Source of the DNA: Candidatus Phycosocius bacilliformis
GTDB taxonomy: Bacteria; Pseudomonadota; Alphaproteobacteria; Caulobacterales; Aquidulcibacteraceae
NCBI RefSeq assembly: GCF_003112735.1
Contig: NZ_BFBR01000001.1
Span: forward strand, 248,001-312,000
Length of the DNA stretch: 64,000 nt
Direction of reading: 5' to 3'
In this document: one piece after another, positions 1 through 9,660 of the stretch
How the letters are laid out: each line of letters opens with the position of its first letter
Position numbering within the stretch: the first letter of the stretch is position 1
Translations under genes and position numbers: made by a program
Notes under the pieces: model-generated
Databases searched by the model: none
What the model saw: the letters and a program-made list of their open reading frames with translations, nothing else
Told to the model about the DNA's origin: nothing

Positions 1-617
1 ATGATGATCGACTGGGTTTCGGGGTCTGCCAAGAACATCTCCAGCACATCGATAAACTCTGTCCCCTTGACGGGGTCACCACCAATGCCGACCGCAGTTG
101 TCTGACCAAGACCAGCATTGGAAGTCTGGAACACGGCCTCATAGGTCAAGGTGCCCGAACGCGACACAATGCCAACATTGCCCTTCTTGAAGATCGACCC
201 TGGCATGATACCGATCTTGCACTCATCTGGGGTCAGAACACCCGGGCAGTTAGGCCCGATCAGACGGGACTTTGACTTTTCCAGTCGGCTCTTGACCTGC
301 ACCATATCGGCGACGGGAATGCCTTCGGTAATACAGACAATCAGCTCAATCTCGGCTTCAATCGCCTCAATGATGGCAGCCGCAGCACCGGGAGGCGGCA
401 CATAAATGACCGTAGCATCAGCGCCCGCGCCGTCTTTAGCTTCTGCGACCGAATTGAACACGGGCAAGCCCAAATGTGTCTGGCCGCCCTTACCGGGGCT
501 GACGCCACCGGTCATGCGGGTGCCATAGGCGATGGCCTGTTCGGAATGGAAGGTACCGTTCTTCCCGGTGAAACCCTGACAAATCACCTTGGTTTCTTTA
601 TTGATCAGGATCGACAT
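1..617 (-). CDS. sucD: Succinate-CoA ligase alpha subunit, 3' part missing (window edge)
   Basis: Forms, with the beta subunit SucC, the TCA-cycle enzyme converting succinyl-CoA to succinate with NDP phosphorylation. About 205 N-terminal residues are visible, starting [20 protein letters not shown]. The CoA-binding Rossmann region carries [10 protein letters not shown], and later GGVSPGKGG, a VPPPGAA turn and [10 protein letters not shown] are all diagnostic of SucD. Full-length SucD is about 290 residues, so the phosphohistidine region lies beyond the left edge. The start is the only good ATG. The gene reads in the same direction as the quinone oxidoreductase upstream, with a 172-bp gap that could hold its own promoter. 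Unusually, sucC is not adjacent but about 10.8 kb upstream. Confidence 0.95.
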   Translation of the reverse strand, partial: MSILINKETKVICQGFTGKNGTFHSEQAIAYGTRMTGGVSPGKGGQTHLGLPVFNSVAEAKDGAGADATVIYVPPPGAAAAIIEAIEAEIELIVCITEGIPVADMVQVKSRLEKSKSRLIGPNCPGVLTPDECKIGIMPGSIFKKGNVGIVSRSGTLTYEAVFQTSNAGLGQTTAVGIGGDPVKGTEFIDVLEMFLADPETQSII

Positions 618-789
618 GAGGCCCTCGGTTCGCAGTAAAGATTGTGGCCGCCGTGTTAGCGCAGCCTGCTCCACTTGCAAACCGAAAGAGGCGGTAATCT
701 GGCAACGAATCTCACCTGAGACCCCGGACCAGATGTCGCACCACACAAACAAGACAGGCCAAGCGGCCAAGCACGGGGGTGATCGGCCC

Positions 790-1776
790 TTAACCTGCGA
801 CTTTCAGCATGATTTTGCCCGCATGGGCGTTAGCCTGCATTTTCGCTTGAGCTGCGTCGGCATCTTCAAGCTCAAACACAGAATCAATGAGCGGGCGGAC
901 CTGGCCGCCAGCCACCCAAGGCCAAACATGGGTTTCCACCGCACGCGCCAAACGTGACTTCTCCGCCACTGTTCGGGCGCGCAAAGTTGATCCAGTCAGG
1001 GTAAGCCGCTTGAGCATCAAGGCCATCAGATTCAGCTGGACTTGCGGGCCCTGTAAAAAGGCAATTTGCACACACCGGCCATCCAATTTCAGACAATCCA
1101 AATTCTGCTGAACATAAGGCCCGCCAACCATATCGAGAACAACATCGACCCCACCGTCGGCCTTGATAATCTCCACAAAAGATTGGGTCTGATAATCAAT
1201 CGCCACATCTGCTCCCAATGTGGTGCACAAAGCAGCTTTCTGCGCCCCACCGGCAGTGGCGTAGACTTTTGCGCCATGCGCCTTGGCCATTTGGATGGCG
1301 GTGGTGCCAATCCCGGAAGCCCCACCATGGACCAGAAAATGCTCTCCCGGCTGCAAGGCTGCACGCTCAAACACATTGGCCCAAACCGTCAGGACAGTTT
1401 CGGGGAGTGCTGCAGCTTCAAGCAAACTCAACCCGTCAGGTATGGCCATACAACAACCCTCATCCGCCCACGCGTAATCAGCATAACCCCCACCGGGCAG
1501 CAGCGCACAAACCAGATCACCCGGCTTCCAGCGCGTGACACCTGGCCCAATGGCAACAATTTCACCCGAACATTCCAGACCCATGGTCTGCGGTGCCCCC
1601 GGTGGTGGCGGATAGGCACCCATGCGTTGAATCAAGTCCGGCCGATTGATCCCGGCATAGGCAATCTTGATGAGCACCTGACCCGGCCCTGCGACTGCGC
1701 GATCAATCAGGGCAAGTTCGAGCGCAGCTCCAGCGGGTGCAACAACAGCGCGCATCTTGTCGTGGGGGACTGTCAA
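790..1776 (-). CDS. NAD(P)H quinone oxidoreductase, PIG3/MDR family
   Basis: A 328-residue medium-chain dehydrogenase/reductase of the quinone oxidoreductase (PIG3-like) branch, expected to reduce quinones with NADPH in the cytosol. Visible marks are the N-terminal GroES-like fold with [13 protein letters not shown] and YPPPPG, the glycine-rich cofactor loop [13 protein letters not shown] near residue 150, and the length typical of the family. It lacks the cysteine/histidine set of zinc-binding alcohol dehydrogenases. It is divergent from the DUF1192 gene, with 42 bp between the two starts, and lies upstream of sucD on the same strand. The exact substrate cannot be read from sequence. Confidence 0.88.
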   Translation of the reverse strand: MTVPHDKMRAVVAPAGAALELALIDRAVAGPGQVLIKIAYAGINRPDLIQRMGAYPPPPGAPQTMGLECSGEIVAIGPGVTRWKPGDLVCALLPGGGYADYAWADEGCCMAIPDGLSLLEAAALPETVLTVWANVFERAALQPGEHFLVHGGASGIGTTAIQMAKAHGAKVYATAGGAQKAALCTTLGADVAIDYQTQSFVEIIKADGGVDVVLDMVGGPYVQQNLDCLKLDGRCVQIAFLQGPQVQLNLMALMLKRLTLTGSTLRARTVAEKSRLARAVETHVWPWVAGGQVRPLIDSVFELEDADAAQAKMQANAHAGKIMLKVAG

Positions 1777-1818
1777 AATTGGGACTCCGGTGCCAGAATG
1801 GGAATGAGGAGGCCAGTC

Positions 1819-2007
1819 ATGATCGACGATGATCCATTCGCCAAGTCCGTTCCCCAGTCTGTCCGGCTGGAGGATCTCTCCATTCGAGAGTTACAAGAGC
1901 GGATTTCAGACCTCGAGGCGGAAATTCGGCAGATAAATGACCTGATTAAGGCAAAAGAAGGCAGCAAAAAGGCAGCAGATTCCTTTTTTAAGACGCCCCC
2001 AGGCTGA
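1819..2007 (+). CDS. DUF1192 family protein
   Basis: A 62-residue protein of the DUF1192 family, common in alphaproteobacteria and of unknown function. The ATG at 1819 was chosen because a strong ribosome-binding site (GAGGAGG) ends six bases upstream; longer in-frame starts are poorly supported. The central part (SIRELQERISDLEAEIRQI) has the heptad spacing of a short coiled coil. It sits between the divergent quinone oxidoreductase and the DUF1465 gene, a grouping often seen in this class of bacteria. No enzymatic motif is visible. Confidence 0.82.
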   Translation: MIDDDPFAKSVPQSVRLEDLSIRELQERISDLEAEIRQINDLIKAKEGSKKAADSFFKTPPG

Positions 2008-2210
2008 GAACGGCACGCGCCTTGCTGTGAGGGCGCCAAGAAGCATGGTGCTTCGCTGGCCTGCGCGTTCTGCGTGCGTGTTCGGAACCCGGCCCAGCAG
2101 TGTCGAATAATATAGGGCTGACTGCCCCCAAAGGGGCGGATCGGACCAAAGACTTGGCCTGTGGAAAAATGCGGGCTAAAGTCAAAACCAAGAGAAGGGC
2201 GAGCAGCCGA

Positions 2211-2741
2211 ATGTTGACGGACGTTTCAAAACAAACTTCGGGTCAGAAAACAGCCTTTGACCGCATCGCCGACTTTGCCGAGTCGGATATTTTCGAGCGT
2301 ATGTTCCGCGAAGGCATGGACCTTGTGGAAGAAACAGCCGCCTATTTAGATGGCGACGGCCGTCAGGAAGCCAAAAATCTCGAGCGCGCCTCTGCCTTGG
2401 CCTATGCGTCGGAAAGCATGCGCTTGACCACCCGCTTAATGCAATCAGCGTCATGGCTCTTAGTGCATCGCGCTGTGCGTGAAGGTGAAATGTCAGCGCG
2501 TGACGCCCACGATCCAAAATATCGTTTGGGGGCACGCACCGTCTGTGCGGCCAACAATCCGCCCGCCGCACTCTTGCCAGAACGTCTGTTGGATCTGTTG
2601 GAGCGGTCGCGCCGTCTGTATGAGCGGGTCGACCGGATCGAAGCCAGCTTGTTTGATGCCGCCGACACCCCGCCAGAAAACCCTGTATCAGCGCAATTGA
2701 TGCGTCTTCAGGCCGCTTTGGCAGGACCACACGGCGCATAA
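2211..2741 (+). CDS. DUF1465 family protein
   Basis: A predicted 176-residue soluble protein of the DUF1465 family, conserved in alphaproteobacteria; the function is not established to my knowledge. Family hallmarks are the helical segment FAESDIFERMFREGMDLVEE and the motif YASESMRLTTRLMQ, followed by a C-terminal helix rich in Arg/Glu. The open frame extends upstream to 2100, but the ATG at 2211 follows a purine-rich AGAAGGG and gives the usual family length, so I prefer it; ATGs at 2169 and 2100 are alternatives. Its 3' end overlaps the convergent sensor kinase gene by 34 bp. Confidence 0.8.
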   Translation: MLTDVSKQTSGQKTAFDRIADFAESDIFERMFREGMDLVEETAAYLDGDGRQEAKNLERASALAYASESMRLTTRLMQSASWLLVHRAVREGEMSARDAHDPKYRLGARTVCAANNPPAALLPERLLDLLERSRRLYERVDRIEASLFDAADTPPENPVSAQLMRLQAALAGPHGA

Positions 2742-5035
2742 GCGCCGCCATTCTGCAACTCGCACAAGGAAATCGCACTCTCGATGGCTGCCAGCAAGGT
2801 GGGCAGATGGATCGGCTTTGGTGCGTGCGCATCCGCACCGGCTTCCAATTGGGAATCGACTTGATGCTGGAGGGCGTTGGCGGTCAAAGCCACGATGGGA
2901 ATGCGCATGCGCCCTTCAACCATTTCTTGGCCCCGGATCGCTCGGATTGCACTGGCTCCATCCATGACAGGCATTTGCATATCCATCAGAATGACCTCGT
3001 ATGGGCCATTCTGCCAGGCTTCCACAGCCTCCTTCCCATTGAGCACGAAATGGAGATCAATGTCGAAACTGCCCAATAGTGCCTGCAATACAGTTTGATT
3101 GGTCTGATTATCCTCGGCGACCAGAATGCGCATCGCTTTGGTGCGGGTTTCGGGATCGTCTTTAGCTTCCGCCAGTGCGAGTGAGCCCGCATCCCCCAGC
3201 AACGGAATATCCTCAGCGGGACTTGGAATGACTTTCAGCGGCAGAATACATGTAAAGACTGACCCGACATTGACCTTACTTTCCACCTCAAGACGGCCAT
3301 CCATCGCCTCCACCATGGCGCGGGCAATCGACAGACCCAAGCCTGTACCACCGTAAAGCCGGGTGTGCGATGAATCGGCTTGGGTGAATTTTTCAAACAG
3401 AAGGGCAAGACGGTCTTCGGGAATCCCAATCCCCGTATCGGCCACCTCCATGATCAGTTCCTGCCTCGGGCCTTGCCGGATACTGATTGCGACTTGGCCT
3501 TGCTCGGTAAATTTGATGGCATTGGAGACCAAGTTGAAGAGGACCTGACGCAAACGGCCAAGGTCGCCAACCCGCCAGTCCACGGCGAGGGGATCAATAT
3601 TGACCGTTAATTGAATATTCTTGGCGGTGGCTTGGGATTCAAACAAATCACGGGCTGAACTGACCAGCTTCTGGGGCGAGAAGGGGATGGCCTCCAACTC
3701 GATCTTTCCGGCCTCAATCTTGGCCATGTCGAGAATATCATTGAGCAACATCAGAAGGATTTCGCCGGAGTCGATCATGACCGACAGCATTCGGCGCTGA
3801 TCATCTTTCAGCTCAGTGGTGGTCAGCGCCTGGGCCATGCCAATCACGCCATTCATCGGGGTGCGGATTTCATGGCTCATCATCGCCAAGAAGTCTGATT
3901 TGGCCTTGGCAGCATGTTCGGCACGCACCCGGGCCAGGGCATTTTCCTTAAACACACTCAAAGCCCGCGCCATCCCGCCAATCTCGTCCGCGCGCCCTTG
4001 ATAGGGTGGGTCGATGGTGAAGTCGGCCTCGGCAACCTGGCGCATCGCTTTGGTCAATTGCCCCAAAGGATGGACCACGCCGTCGCGAACAAACATCAAA
4101 ACGCCCAAGAGAGCGATCAAAAACATCCCAAAAGCTGTGCCCAGCACACGATCCTGATCGGTTCGCAAACGAGCGATACGCACCTCAAGGCCGTGGATCA
4201 TTTCCTGGTTGGCAAGCTTGACTGTGCTCAAGACTGCGTCACGGGCCGCCTGCGCATGGTCATGTGCGCGGCTGGTCTCTGGATCGTTAACCAGAAGATC
4301 GAGCTTGGCCGCCATGTCGGCGCGACGCGCTGCCAGTTCAAGCTGACTTTTGCGCGCATTGGTCGATACCCGGATGGCATCATCCATCGACGCCTCAATC
4401 AATTTGGTCCGCGCGTCCAAATATCCCTGATGCTTGGCAACCAGCAGCGCAAATGAGCGATCGGGTCGTGGACTTGGCCGGTCGGAGAAGGCTTTTGCCG
4501 ACCCGAAATAGCTGATTTGCTCGATTAAGGGTGTCGCATTCAAGCCGACAGTTTGAATGAAGTAGAAAGTGCGCAGCTCTGTGTCGAGAATGAGGTTTGA
4601 GCCTTCAACAACGCGTGTGAAATGGCGCTGGCTGGCCCCAAGGGCGTCGCGGATCCGAGCAGGGTCGTAGGTCGACATCGCCTGCAACTCACCAACAGCT
4701 TGCTTGAGCGCGGCATAGTCATCGCCAAAGCGCAGATTGGGCGGTGCCCGCAGTCGTGCTTGTGAAACAGCATCAAGAGCCTTGCCGAGATCAGGCGAGA
4801 CGGGCTGGCCCGCGGCAATGGCCGCTGCTGTATCGGCCATTTCAGCATGCAAATCCAAAAGCGGATCAAGGAACACAGCGCCCGACAATTCAGCGCGGGT
4901 AAAGTCAATCTCTGCGTCCTGCCGGACCACCAATTGCCAGGTTACAAAACAAACCGGTAGCGCAAATAAAATGAACGCAAGCGCAAGTCTGCGTGCAATC
5001 GATGTCGATACAAATGAGAAAAGCGCCCGGAGCAT
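2708..5035 (-). CDS. Membrane-bound hybrid sensor histidine kinase
   Basis: A 775-residue two-component hybrid kinase. Domain order: transmembrane helix about residues 15-37, a long periplasmic helical sensor region to about 297, a second membrane helix about 298-317, HAMP to about 370, HisKA with phosphoacceptor His388 in SHEIRTPMNG, an HATPase_c domain (N-box NLVSNAIKFT, G-boxes DTGIGIP and GGTGLGL) and a C-terminal receiver with phospho-Asp685 in ILMDMQMPVMDG. No output domain follows, so phosphate must pass to a separate Hpt protein or regulator not seen here. The periplasmic domain matches no ligand-binding family I recognise. It is convergent with and slightly overlaps the DUF1465 gene, and lies downstream of rpmE on the same strand. 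Confidence 0.92.
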   Translation of the reverse strand: MLRALFSFVSTSIARRLALAFILFALPVCFVTWQLVVRQDAEIDFTRAELSGAVFLDPLLDLHAEMADTAAAIAAGQPVSPDLGKALDAVSQARLRAPPNLRFGDDYAALKQAVGELQAMSTYDPARIRDALGASQRHFTRVVEGSNLILDTELRTFYFIQTVGLNATPLIEQISYFGSAKAFSDRPSPRPDRSFALLVAKHQGYLDARTKLIEASMDDAIRVSTNARKSQLELAARRADMAAKLDLLVNDPETSRAHDHAQAARDAVLSTVKLANQEMIHGLEVRIARLRTDQDRVLGTAFGMFLIALLGVLMFVRDGVVHPLGQLTKAMRQVAEADFTIDPPYQGRADEIGGMARALSVFKENALARVRAEHAAKAKSDFLAMMSHEIRTPMNGVIGMAQALTTTELKDDQRRMLSVMIDSGEILLMLLNDILDMAKIEAGKIELEAIPFSPQKLVSSARDLFESQATAKNIQLTVNIDPLAVDWRVGDLGRLRQVLFNLVSNAIKFTEQGQVAISIRQGPRQELIMEVADTGIGIPEDRLALLFEKFTQADSSHTRLYGGTGLGLSIARAMVEAMDGRLEVESKVNVGSVFTCILPLKVIPSPAEDIPLLGDAGSLALAEAKDDPETRTKAMRILVAEDNQTNQTVLQALLGSFDIDLHFVLNGKEAVEAWQNGPYEVILMDMQMPVMDGASAIRAIRGQEMVEGRMRIPIVALTANALQHQVDSQLEAGADAHAPKPIHLPTLLAAIESAISLCELQNGGAYAPCGPAKAA

Positions 5036-5091
5036 ACCGAGCGCTTTAACAGAGTGAAGTAAGTATCCCGTTAAATCAGCCGGGAAAATGC

Positions 5092-5316
5092 CTATTTCTT
5101 GATAAAGCCGGCAAACTTGTCTTTGAAGCGCGCCACGCGGCCACCGCGGTCAAGCAACGTGTTGGTCGAGCCGGTCCAAGCAGGGTGCACGCTGGGATCG
5201 ATGTCCAGCGAAAGGCTCTTGCCTTCTCCGCCCATGGTTGAGCGGGTCTTGTAGGTCGTGCCATTGGTCATCACGATCGTGATGAAGTCGTAATTAGGAT
5301 GTGTGTCGGCTTTCAT
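5092..5316 (-). CDS. rpmE: 50S ribosomal protein L31
   Basis: A 74-residue ribosomal protein L31 of the large subunit. Diagnostic segments are [19 protein letters not shown] at the start and HPAWTGS and [10 protein letters not shown] near the end. It contains no cysteine, so it is the zinc-independent (C-minus) form and cannot act as a zinc reserve. A modest AAGGAC ribosome-binding site precedes the ATG. About 205 bp separate it from the divergent ABC transporter gene, and that gap presumably holds both promoters. Confidence 0.95.
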   Translation of the reverse strand: MKADTHPNYDFITIVMTNGTTYKTRSTMGGEGKSLSLDIDPSVHPAWTGSTNTLLDRGGRVARFKDKFAGFIKK

Positions 5317-5522
5317 CGTCTTGTCCTTCGCGCAGGCCAGCCACTGGCGCGCGATGCTGAGGGCGGCTGTGAACCAAATAGAGCGGCGCGGTTAGAGGAA
5401 AATCGCTTCAGAGTCTAGTGCGCCAAGCAGGTTGTTCGCACTGATTGGTCGAACTGGAACTGGCTTCACTTTAACTGCTGAGTCTGTTTTCCCTGTGCCT
5501 CGCGCGTGCTAACTGCCTGCCC

Positions 5523-7373
5523 ATGACTGATACCCCCGCCAGCCGCGCCGCTGAGGATCGCCCCAGCCGCGGTGCCCTGCAAGCAGAATTGACCGCTGAT
5601 GCCGCCGCTAAACGCGGGCGCAGCTCTGACCTGCGCCCCTTGCTGCGCCTTTTGCCCTATATCCAACGCCGGAAGATGGATCTGGCTTTTGCGGCCCTGT
5701 TCCTGGTGTTGGCGGCAGCTGCGACCTTGGCTTTGCCTGTTGCCGCGCGCGCTTTGGTTGATCGTGGCTTTGCGACCGCGACACCTGAGGCCGTCAATCG
5801 ATGGTTTGTGCTCTTGGTCGGGGTGGCATTGTGCATGGCGATTTTTTCAGCCTCGCGCTTTTATTTTGTCACCAAATTGGGCGAGCGGGTCGTGGCAGAC
5901 CTGCGGGCGGATGTCTATGATCGGTTGATCAGTCTGTCGCCTGCCTATTTTGCCCGCGTGCGGACAGGCGAGGCCTTATCGCGTCTTACCGTAGACGCCA
6001 CATTGATCGAGTCTCTGGTGGGCTCGTCGGCATCCATTGCCGTGCGAAATCTCGTTATGCTGGCTGGCGGTCTGTCGATGATGGTCGTCACAAGCCTCAA
6101 ATTGACCTTCATGGTGCTCCTGATCATTCCCATCGTCTTGATCCCGCTGTTTACCATCGGGCGACGGGTGAGGGCTTTGTCCACCACTGCCCAAGACCGG
6201 GTAGCCGAAGCTGCCGCTGAGGCTTCTGAAAGTATTGATGCGGTTGAAACGGTTCAGGCTTTTGGCCGCGAGACCTATGCGCGCGATCGCTTTCGTCAAG
6301 CCGTGGAAGCAAGTTTTGCCGCTGCCCGACGCCGGATTGCTGCCCGCAGTTTCATGACGGCGGTCGCGATTGGGATCGTATTTTGCGGCATTTCCTTTGT
6401 GCTGTGGGAAGGCACCAACATGGTGCTGGCCAATACCATGACGCCGGGCGCACTGACGCAATTTGTCATTCTGTCAGTCCTCACCGGATCGGGTGTCGGC
6501 GCGCTGGCCGAAGTCTGGGGAGATGTGCAAAAGGCAGCCGGGGCAACCCAAAGATTGTCAGAAATCCTCGATGAGGTGCCCGAGATTGCTGCCCCTGCCA
6601 ATCCGGTGGACCTGCCCGAGAATGTACCGGGCTTGGTGGCGTTCAAAGATGTGGTTTTCTCCTACCCCAGCGATGGCGCGCGCAGTGCCCTCAAAGGTGT
6701 AAGCTTCGAGGTTAAGCCCGGCCAGACCGTGGCCATTGTCGGCCCGTCAGGGGCTGGCAAATCAACCCTGTTCAAGCTGCTCTTGCGTTATTATGACCCA
6801 GCCGCGGGATCCATCCATCTTGACGGCGTGGATGCGCGCGACACTGACCCCCACGCGTGGCGGCAGCGATTTGCCTATGTCTCTCAAAATCCTGACCTCT
6901 TCACCGGGACCGCGATGGACAACATATTGTTTGGGCAAGAGGGAGCAGGCAGTGACGCCGCCGAAGCTGCAGCGCGCCGTGCCGAAGCTGAGCCCTTTAT
7001 CCTGTCGCGGCTGGGCGGCTACGACAAACCGATTGGCGACCGCGGACGTGCTCTCTCGGGTGGAGAGCGTCAGCGTCTGGCCATTGCGCGTGCGCTGGTA
7101 CGAGAAGCCCCGGTTCTTTTGCTAGACGAGGCCACCAGCGCGCTCGATGCCGAAAACGAAAGGCTGGTCCAAAAGGCCTTTGATGAGGCCATGGCCAATC
7201 GCACGACTTTGGTAATCGCCCATCGTTTGGCCACCGTGTTGCGGGCCGATTGGATCATTGTGTTGGAAGATGGCCAAGTTGCCGAGCAAGGCACACATAA
7301 TGATCTTGTGGCCAAAGGCGGCCTTTATGCGAGGCTCGCGCGCTTGCAATTTGAAACCCAGATAGAGGCTTAA
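5523..7373 (+). CDS. ABC exporter, fused permease and ATPase
   Basis: A 616-residue half-transporter of the exporter class (MsbA/multidrug-like), expected to dimerise in the inner membrane. The N-terminal half has five to six membrane helices (about residues 45-320). The ATPase has Walker A GPSGAGKST, a Q-loop, signature LSGGERQRLAIARAL, Walker B VLLLDEAT and an H-loop AHRL. The substrate is not predictable; lipid or drug export are both possible. It lies divergent from rpmE, and the next gene starts 11 bp after its stop, suggesting cotranscription with the lactonase-like protein and the phosphoesterase. Confidence 0.92.
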   Translation: MTDTPASRAAEDRPSRGALQAELTADAAAKRGRSSDLRPLLRLLPYIQRRKMDLAFAALFLVLAAAATLALPVAARALVDRGFATATPEAVNRWFVLLVGVALCMAIFSASRFYFVTKLGERVVADLRADVYDRLISLSPAYFARVRTGEALSRLTVDATLIESLVGSSASIAVRNLVMLAGGLSMMVVTSLKLTFMVLLIIPIVLIPLFTIGRRVRALSTTAQDRVAEAAAEASESIDAVETVQAFGRETYARDRFRQAVEASFAAARRRIAARSFMTAVAIGIVFCGISFVLWEGTNMVLANTMTPGALTQFVILSVLTGSGVGALAEVWGDVQKAAGATQRLSEILDEVPEIAAPANPVDLPENVPGLVAFKDVVFSYPSDGARSALKGVSFEVKPGQTVAIVGPSGAGKSTLFKLLLRYYDPAAGSIHLDGVDARDTDPHAWRQRFAYVSQNPDLFTGTAMDNILFGQEGAGSDAAEAAARRAEAEPFILSRLGGYDKPIGDRGRALSGGERQRLAIARALVREAPVLLLDEATSALDAENERLVQKAFDEAMANRTTLVIAHRLATVLRADWIIVLEDGQVAEQGTHNDLVAKGGLYARLARLQFETQIEA

Positions 7374-7384
7374 ACGTCGCAATC

Positions 7385-8596
7385 ATGAAACCGTCGCAAA
7401 TCATCTTGCTCAGCGGAGTTGCCCTTGTTGGCATCCTATCCTTCACTTGGTTTCGCACGGCCGCCCGCTCAGGCGAATTCACCACATTGGTCCCTGTGTT
7501 TGACGGTTCTTGCCAAGACATATCCGGCATGCCCGGCGCTGAAGACCTGGCCATCGACCGCCAAGCTGGGCGTATCTATGTCTCATCCGATGATCGGCGT
7601 GCTGCGGCACAGGGTGCACCTGTCCGTGGCGCGATTTACGCCCTGTCGGCGGCTGATCCTGTCAAGGCGGTGGACCGCAAGGACTTAACGGGCGGCCTAC
7701 CCGCTGCCTTCCATCCGCATGGTCTATCACTTTACCGCGGCCCTGACGGCACATCGACTGTCATGGTGGTCAATCACCCTAAGGGCGCAACCGATTACAC
7801 GGGCACGCAAGTTGAAATTTTCGACGTGCAAAGCGACGGCATGCTGAAGCTGCGCCGGTCTGTGGCACTTCCTGGTGTCACACGAATTAATGACATTGCC
7901 GCCACGGGGCCCGACAGCTTTTACGCCACCAGTGAAAGCGATTTGGCGCGCGGCTCCTTTGCTGAAAGCCTTGGCTATATCCTTGGCAATGATCGGACCG
8001 GGGCCATCTGGTATTTCAACGGCAGCAAGGCCAGCAAACAAGATACGGGCTTAGGCTTTGCCAATTCGGTTGCTCTGTCCAATGATGGCCGCACACTTTA
8101 TGCCAGCGCCACGATCAGCCGCAGTATCTTTATCTATGACAGGGACCCCGCCACGGGGGCGCTGAAACGCCGCGACGGGGCTTTGCTGGGCACTGGCGTG
8201 GATAATCTGGATGTTGATCCTGAAGGCATTGTTTGGATTGGAGCGCATCCAAAAATGCTGACGTTCATTCAACATGCGGGCAATCCGGCAAAGGCTTCGC
8301 CAAGCCAGATCTTGATCCTTGAGCCTGCCGCCTCAGGCAAAGGCGGGGCGATTGACCAAGTCTATCTCAAGGATGGTAGTGATGGTTTTTCCGGCGCGAC
8401 CGTGGCGGTACGCACAGGCTCAACCATGGTGATGGGTAGTGTGTTTGAAAAGTCCGTTCGGGTCTGCCAATTGCCGAAAGTATGGCGTCAATCCCAATCT
8501 CATCCGGCCCAGCGTCTCCTGGATCCCGAACGGGACGAGTTGAAGAAGGAAGCCGAGAAAGCAACCAAGGCTGAGAGCGGCGGGGTCAGCAAATAA
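7385..8596 (+). CDS. Paraoxonase/SMP-30-like beta-propeller hydrolase
   Basis: A 403-residue protein with one N-terminal membrane anchor or signal segment (about residues 5-23) and a periplasmic beta-propeller. The opening GAEDLAIDRQAGRIYVSSDD, later PHGLSLYR and NDIAATGPDSFYAT, and the repeated pattern of acidic calcium-binding turns resemble the serum paraoxonase/arylesterase and strictosidine-synthase-like superfamily. Members hydrolyse lactones or esters using bound calcium; the natural substrate here is unknown. The tail is lysine/glutamate-rich. It lies 11 bp after the ABC exporter and 1 bp before the phosphoesterase gene, so the three probably form one operon. Confidence 0.8.
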   Translation: MKPSQIILLSGVALVGILSFTWFRTAARSGEFTTLVPVFDGSCQDISGMPGAEDLAIDRQAGRIYVSSDDRRAAAQGAPVRGAIYALSAADPVKAVDRKDLTGGLPAAFHPHGLSLYRGPDGTSTVMVVNHPKGATDYTGTQVEIFDVQSDGMLKLRRSVALPGVTRINDIAATGPDSFYATSESDLARGSFAESLGYILGNDRTGAIWYFNGSKASKQDTGLGFANSVALSNDGRTLYASATISRSIFIYDRDPATGALKRRDGALLGTGVDNLDVDPEGIVWIGAHPKMLTFIQHAGNPAKASPSQILILEPAASGKGGAIDQVYLKDGSDGFSGATVAVRTGSTMVMGSVFEKSVRVCQLPKVWRQSQSHPAQRLLDPERDELKKEAEKATKAESGGVSK

Positions 8597-8597
8597 G

Positions 8598-9305
8598 GTG
8601 GCACCGCTGACAGGTGGTCATCATTTCATCCTTCATGAAACCCCGGTTGTTGCCCTGCCGGATGCAGCGCTGTTCTTGCCCCGCAGCGCCACTCTGATTG
8701 TGTCAGATCTCCATCTTGAAAAAGGTTCAGCCTTTGCAGCCCGCGGAATGATGTTACCGCCCTTTGATACGGCCGAGACTCTGTCGCGGCTGGCGGTTCT
8801 AATCGATCAGCTCAAGCCCGCGACGCTGATAGCACTTGGCGATAGTTTCCATGATCTTGGTGCCGATCTACGCCTCAGTCTGGCGGATCGTGAACGGCTT
8901 GAAGAGCTGGTAAGCCGTGTACAGATGATCTGGATTGAAGGTAATCATGACCCAGCACCGCCTGACTGGATTGCGGGTTTGCGTGTCCAGGAATGGGGCC
9001 ATGACGGGCTCTATTTCCGTCACGAGCCCAGCGGGGAAGTTGCCGGTGAAGTGGCGGGCCATCTCCACCCTTGCGCGCGCGTCAATGGCAGGCGCGGCGG
9101 CAGTGTCAGGCGGCGTTGTTTTGTCACCGATGGCCGCAGTCTGATCATGCCAGCTTTTGGGGCCTTTACTGGCGGATTGAACCTGTTTGATCCTGCTTTT
9201 TCAGGGCTTTTCCAAGGCCCGATCCATGCACTGATGGCGAGTGGCGAGGGACCACGGGCCAAGGTTCACGCCATTCATACCAGCAAGTTAACGCCATCAA
9301 TCTAG
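8598..9305 (+). CDS. pdeM: Ligase-associated metallophosphoesterase PdeM-like
   Basis: A 235-residue calcineurin-like metallophosphoesterase. All metal-binding motifs are present: DLHLEKG, GDSFHD, GNHD and GHLHP. The overall layout matches the PdeM family (ligase-associated DNA-damage-response endonuclease), which usually travels with an ATP-dependent DNA ligase, an Lhr-like helicase and an exonuclease. None of those partners is next to it here. Translation starts at a GTG one base after the stop codon of the preceding gene, which implies translational coupling. DNA repair is therefore a family-based inference. Confidence 0.82.
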   Translation: MAPLTGGHHFILHETPVVALPDAALFLPRSATLIVSDLHLEKGSAFAARGMMLPPFDTAETLSRLAVLIDQLKPATLIALGDSFHDLGADLRLSLADRERLEELVSRVQMIWIEGNHDPAPPDWIAGLRVQEWGHDGLYFRHEPSGEVAGEVAGHLHPCARVNGRRGGSVRRRCFVTDGRSLIMPAFGAFTGGLNLFDPAFSGLFQGPIHALMASGEGPRAKVHAIHTSKLTPSI

Positions 9306-9344
9306 ATCGACCAAAACTGGCACAGGGTCTGCGACGCGCAGACC

Positions 9345-9656
9345 ATGAGCGCCCTACTTCCCTATGCAGCCAGCCCGGTTGTGCCATATCGGCACAGGGT
9401 AACGGCTGTTCCAGCAGTGGAACCTGTACAGGAAGCGCTTCACCGTGCGGGTCAAGATGACACAGGCCACCGGACACGATCAGCCAATGCCTCAGACCGG
9501 GTGCGCTACGATGCCAATAGCGCGGCAGCAGCCTTTGCCATTCATGTCCTGATGGAGGCAGGCTTGGCCGGAGAAGACCCCTTCGCCAATTTGCGCGGGT
9601 CCAAAGCCTATAAGCCGCGTCGTCTTCTTCCGCCGCGCTTGCGTTTGATTGCCTGA
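9345..9656 (+). CDS. Small hypothetical protein
   Basis: A 103-residue protein that I do not recognise. It is proline- and alanine-rich at the start, has a short helical stretch (AAAAFAIHVLMEAGLAGEDPF) and ends in a strongly basic tail (KPRRLLPPRLRL). There is no signal peptide or membrane helix. It has no convincing ribosome-binding site but keeps an open frame with typical codon use between two real genes. The stop lies 4 bp from the convergent stop of the helix-turn-helix protein. Confidence 0.55.
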   Translation: MSALLPYAASPVVPYRHRVTAVPAVEPVQEALHRAGQDDTGHRTRSANASDRVRYDANSAAAAFAIHVLMEAGLAGEDPFANLRGSKAYKPRRLLPPRLRLIA

Positions 9657-9660
9657 TCGC

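Noticed and set aside
1066-1818. Long plus-strand frame upstream of DUF1192
   Set aside because: It runs antisense through the quinone oxidoreductase gene. The real start is the ATG at 1819 with a strong ribosome-binding site.
2182-2838. Long minus-strand open frame opposite the DUF1465 gene
   Set aside because: A shadow frame: the plus-strand product matches a known family, while this one is Arg/Cys/Pro-rich without any motif.
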